Origin: UBA3064 sp023258775
Lineage (GTDB): Bacteria > Pseudomonadota > Gammaproteobacteria > Burkholderiales > Burkholderiaceae_E
Direction of reading: 5' to 3'
Length of the DNA stretch: 39,554 nt
Assembly (NCBI GenBank): GCA_044355655.1
Contig: JBIKXS010000029.1
Coordinates: 1 to 39,554 of the forward strand
How positions within the stretch are numbered: the stretch's first letter is position 1; each line of letters opens with the position of its first letter. The notes under the pieces were generated by a model. That model did not search any database and was not told the origin of the DNA. It saw only the letters and a program-made list of their open reading frames with translations. A program made the position numbers and the translations under genes. Positions 38,005 to 39,554 of this stretch are shown here, one piece after another.

Positions 38005-39554
38005 TCAGCCAATCGCGCTTGCCGATTTGGCCTGAGCACGCAAAAGATGCTTTTGGATTTTCCCGGTACTGGTTTTGGGCAGCTCGACAAAACGCAGCTC
38101 GCGTGGACATTTGAAACCTGCCAAAAGACGCTTGCAATGATCGATCAATTCCTGGGCTTCGATGTGCACGCCCGGCTTGAGTTCGACGAAGGCAAGCGGT
38201 GTCTCGCCCCATTTAGGGTCGGGCTTGGCAACCACCGCGCAGGCCATGACCGCAGGGTGTCGGTATAGCGCATCTTCAACCTCGATCGACGAAATATTTT
38301 CCCCGCCAGAAATAATGATGTCTTTCGCCCGGTCTTTAAGCTTCACATAACCACTCTGGTCCACCACGCCGAGATCGCCCGTGTGAAACCAGCCCCCTGC
38401 AAATGCCTTGTTTGTCGCATCAGCGTCTTTCAAGTAGCCCTTCATCACAATATTGCCGCGAAACATCACCTCGCCCATGCTCTGGCCATCTTTGGGAACC
38501 CTTTGCATGGTTTCAGGATCCATGACGGTCAGCCCAGCTTGCAAGGGATAACGAATCCCCTGGCGCGCATTTCGCTCGGCCCGTTCACCAAGGCTTAGCT
38601 CGGCCCAATCGTCTTGCTTGGCACAAACCGATGCCGGGCCGTAAACCTCGGTGAGCCCATAAACATGGGTGAGGTCAAAGCCCATCGCCTCCATACCCGC
38701 GATCATCGCAGCCGGGGGCGCTGCGCCTGCGACCATGCAAGAAACCCGATGATCGATACCCGCTCTAAGACTGTCAGGCGCGTTGATCAGCATGGCATGA
38801 ACAATCGGGGCAGCGCAGTAGTGGCTCACCCGATGCTCGCCGATGAGTTGGAAAATCAAGGCAGCGTCGACCTTGCGAAGACAAACATTGACCCCTGCAA
38901 GCGCTGCAATCGTCCAGGGGAAACACCAGCCATTGCAATGAAACATCGGCAAGGTCCACAAGTAAACCGGATGTCGGGGTATGGACCAGGCTAGTACATT
39001 GCTTAGGGCATTTAAGTACGCACCGCGGTGGTGAACCACAACACCCTTGGGATGACCCGTGGTACCACTGGTGTAGTTCAAACCGATGGCATCGGTCTCA
39101 AGCTCGGGTGGGCAGTACACAAAAGGCTGGGCACAAGGCTTTGCCAGCCATGCATCAAAATCTTCGATGCTGGGTTGCGCATGAGACCGCGCTCCATGCG
39201 ATCGGCTTCCTGGCTCATCCCTGTCTGGGTTTAGTGCTTTGAGCTTAAGTGGCAGGCCCAGGGCTTCTTGTTCTTGAACATAGACCGGATCCAACACACG
39301 AACACATCGGGGAAGCGGATGCTTAGCCCTTTCGTTAAGCAGTTCCAAAGCCGATAGCACCACGGCTTCATACTCAGCGTCGTAGAAAAAGAGTTTTGAT
39401 TCACTATGCTCAAGAATGTAGGCCACGGTGGCCGGATCGAGCCGGGTGTTGATGCAATTAAGCACAGCCCCAGTCATTGGCACTGCAAAATGCGCATAAA
39501 TCATCGCCGGGATATTAGGCAGCATGACCGCAACCGTATCGCCGACACCAAGTT
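38005..39554 (-). CDS. Acyl-CoA synthetase, AMP-binding family (N-terminus cut)
   Basis: Partial acyl-CoA synthetase; the reading frame is open to the right edge, so its N-terminus lies outside the window. ATP-binding motif LNYTSGTTGHPKGVVVHHRG, then VYGLTEVYGPA, WFHTGDLG and a C-terminal TSTGKIQKHLLRAQ with the catalytic Lys are all present. The pattern VLNCINTRLDPATVAYILEH resembles medium-chain fatty acyl-CoA ligases of the AlkK type. The fragment encodes at least 515 residues. An Arg/Ser/His-rich insert lies near the start of the adenylation core. It is 68 bp from argS on the same strand. It is not a PaaK-type ligase. Confidence 0.9.
   Translation of the reverse strand, partial: LGVGDTVAVMLPNIPAMIYAHFAVPMTGAVLNCINTRLDPATVAYILEHSESKLFFYDAEYEAVVLSALELLNERAKHPLPRCVRVLDPVYVQEQEALGLPLKLKALNPDRDEPGSRSHGARSHAQPSIEDFDAWLAKPCAQPFVYCPPELETDAIGLNYTSGTTGHPKGVVVHHRGAYLNALSNVLAWSIPRHPVYLWTLPMFHCNGWCFPWTIAALAGVNVCLRKVDAALIFQLIGEHRVSHYCAAPIVHAMLINAPDSLRAGIDHRVSCMVAGAAPPAAMIAGMEAMGFDLTHVYGLTEVYGPASVCAKQDDWAELSLGERAERNARQGIRYPLQAGLTVMDPETMQRVPKDGQSMGEVMFRGNIVMKGYLKDADATNKAFAGGWFHTGDLGVVDQSGYVKLKDRAKDIIISGGENISSIEVEDALYRHPAVMACAVVAKPDPKWGETPLAFVELKPGVHIEAQELIDHCKRLLAGFKCPRELRFVELPKTSTGKIQKHLLRAQAKSASAIG

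Noticed and set aside
1..39554. CRISPR arrays, insertion sequences, phage genes or attachment sites
   Set aside because: No spaced direct repeats, transposase or integrase motifs were found; the short tandem repeats are all in-frame inside genes.

Overview
The window looks like a chromosomal segment of a betaproteobacterium, most likely of the order Burkholderiales. The reasons are gene content and order: a tRNA-Tyr/tRNA-Gly pair of the type that precedes tuf, a paaABCDE-paaR cluster with a TetR-type operator, a PhaM-like PHA granule protein, the dacC-dat-ybeD-lipB-lipA block, and an argS-SPOR-dsbA block. No phage, insertion sequence, CRISPR array or rRNA was seen. Genes are dense, and many neighbours overlap by 1 to 8 bases (ATGA, GTGA, TAATG, TGATG junctions).

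Layout. 1-310: two tRNA genes on the minus strand with their own strong promoter. 381-5294: the phenylacetyl-CoA epoxidase operon paaABCDE and a TetR regulator (PaaR), driven by a promoter whose 18-bp spacer is almost exactly a perfect palindrome. 5373-8160: an MBL-fold protein with a degenerate metal site, then O-acetylhomoserine sulfhydrylase and a CoA-binding protein on the minus strand. 8213-11231: an overlapping trio of an FAH-family enzyme, a PhaM-like protein and a FIST-domain protein.

11228-20687 is the most interesting region. A minus-strand MerR/B12-binding regulator carries the W-x9-EH and ExHxxG signatures of CarH/LitR adenosylcobalamin photoreceptors. It diverges from a nine-gene plus-strand run: exported glutathione peroxidase, FAD oxidoreductase, DUF1365, CFA-synthase-like methyltransferase, chalcone-isomerase-like protein, MFS permease, DUF3833 lipoprotein, SDR and an NTF2/SnoaL-like protein. 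A 37-bp palindrome lies between them and covers the -35 box of the plus-strand promoter. The simplest reading is a light-induced (dark-repressed) membrane-lipid modification and peroxide-defence operon.

20749-31867 holds envelope and cofactor housekeeping: a ferritin-like diiron protein, the heptose adenylyltransferase RfaE2, a gamma-glutamylcyclotransferase-like protein, BirA, a VanZ-family membrane protein, a 2Fe-2S ferredoxin, an alpha/beta hydrolase, a DD-carboxypeptidase, D-amino acid aminotransferase, YbeD, LipB, LipA, a carboxymuconolactone decarboxylase-like protein and LD-carboxypeptidase. 31895-39554 holds a DolP-like BON lipoprotein, YraN, RsmI, RlpA, DsbA, a SPOR protein, ArgS and a truncated acyl-CoA synthetase.

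Functions follow from motifs and neighbourhood read by eye. Start codons are uncertain where stated. No database search was run.
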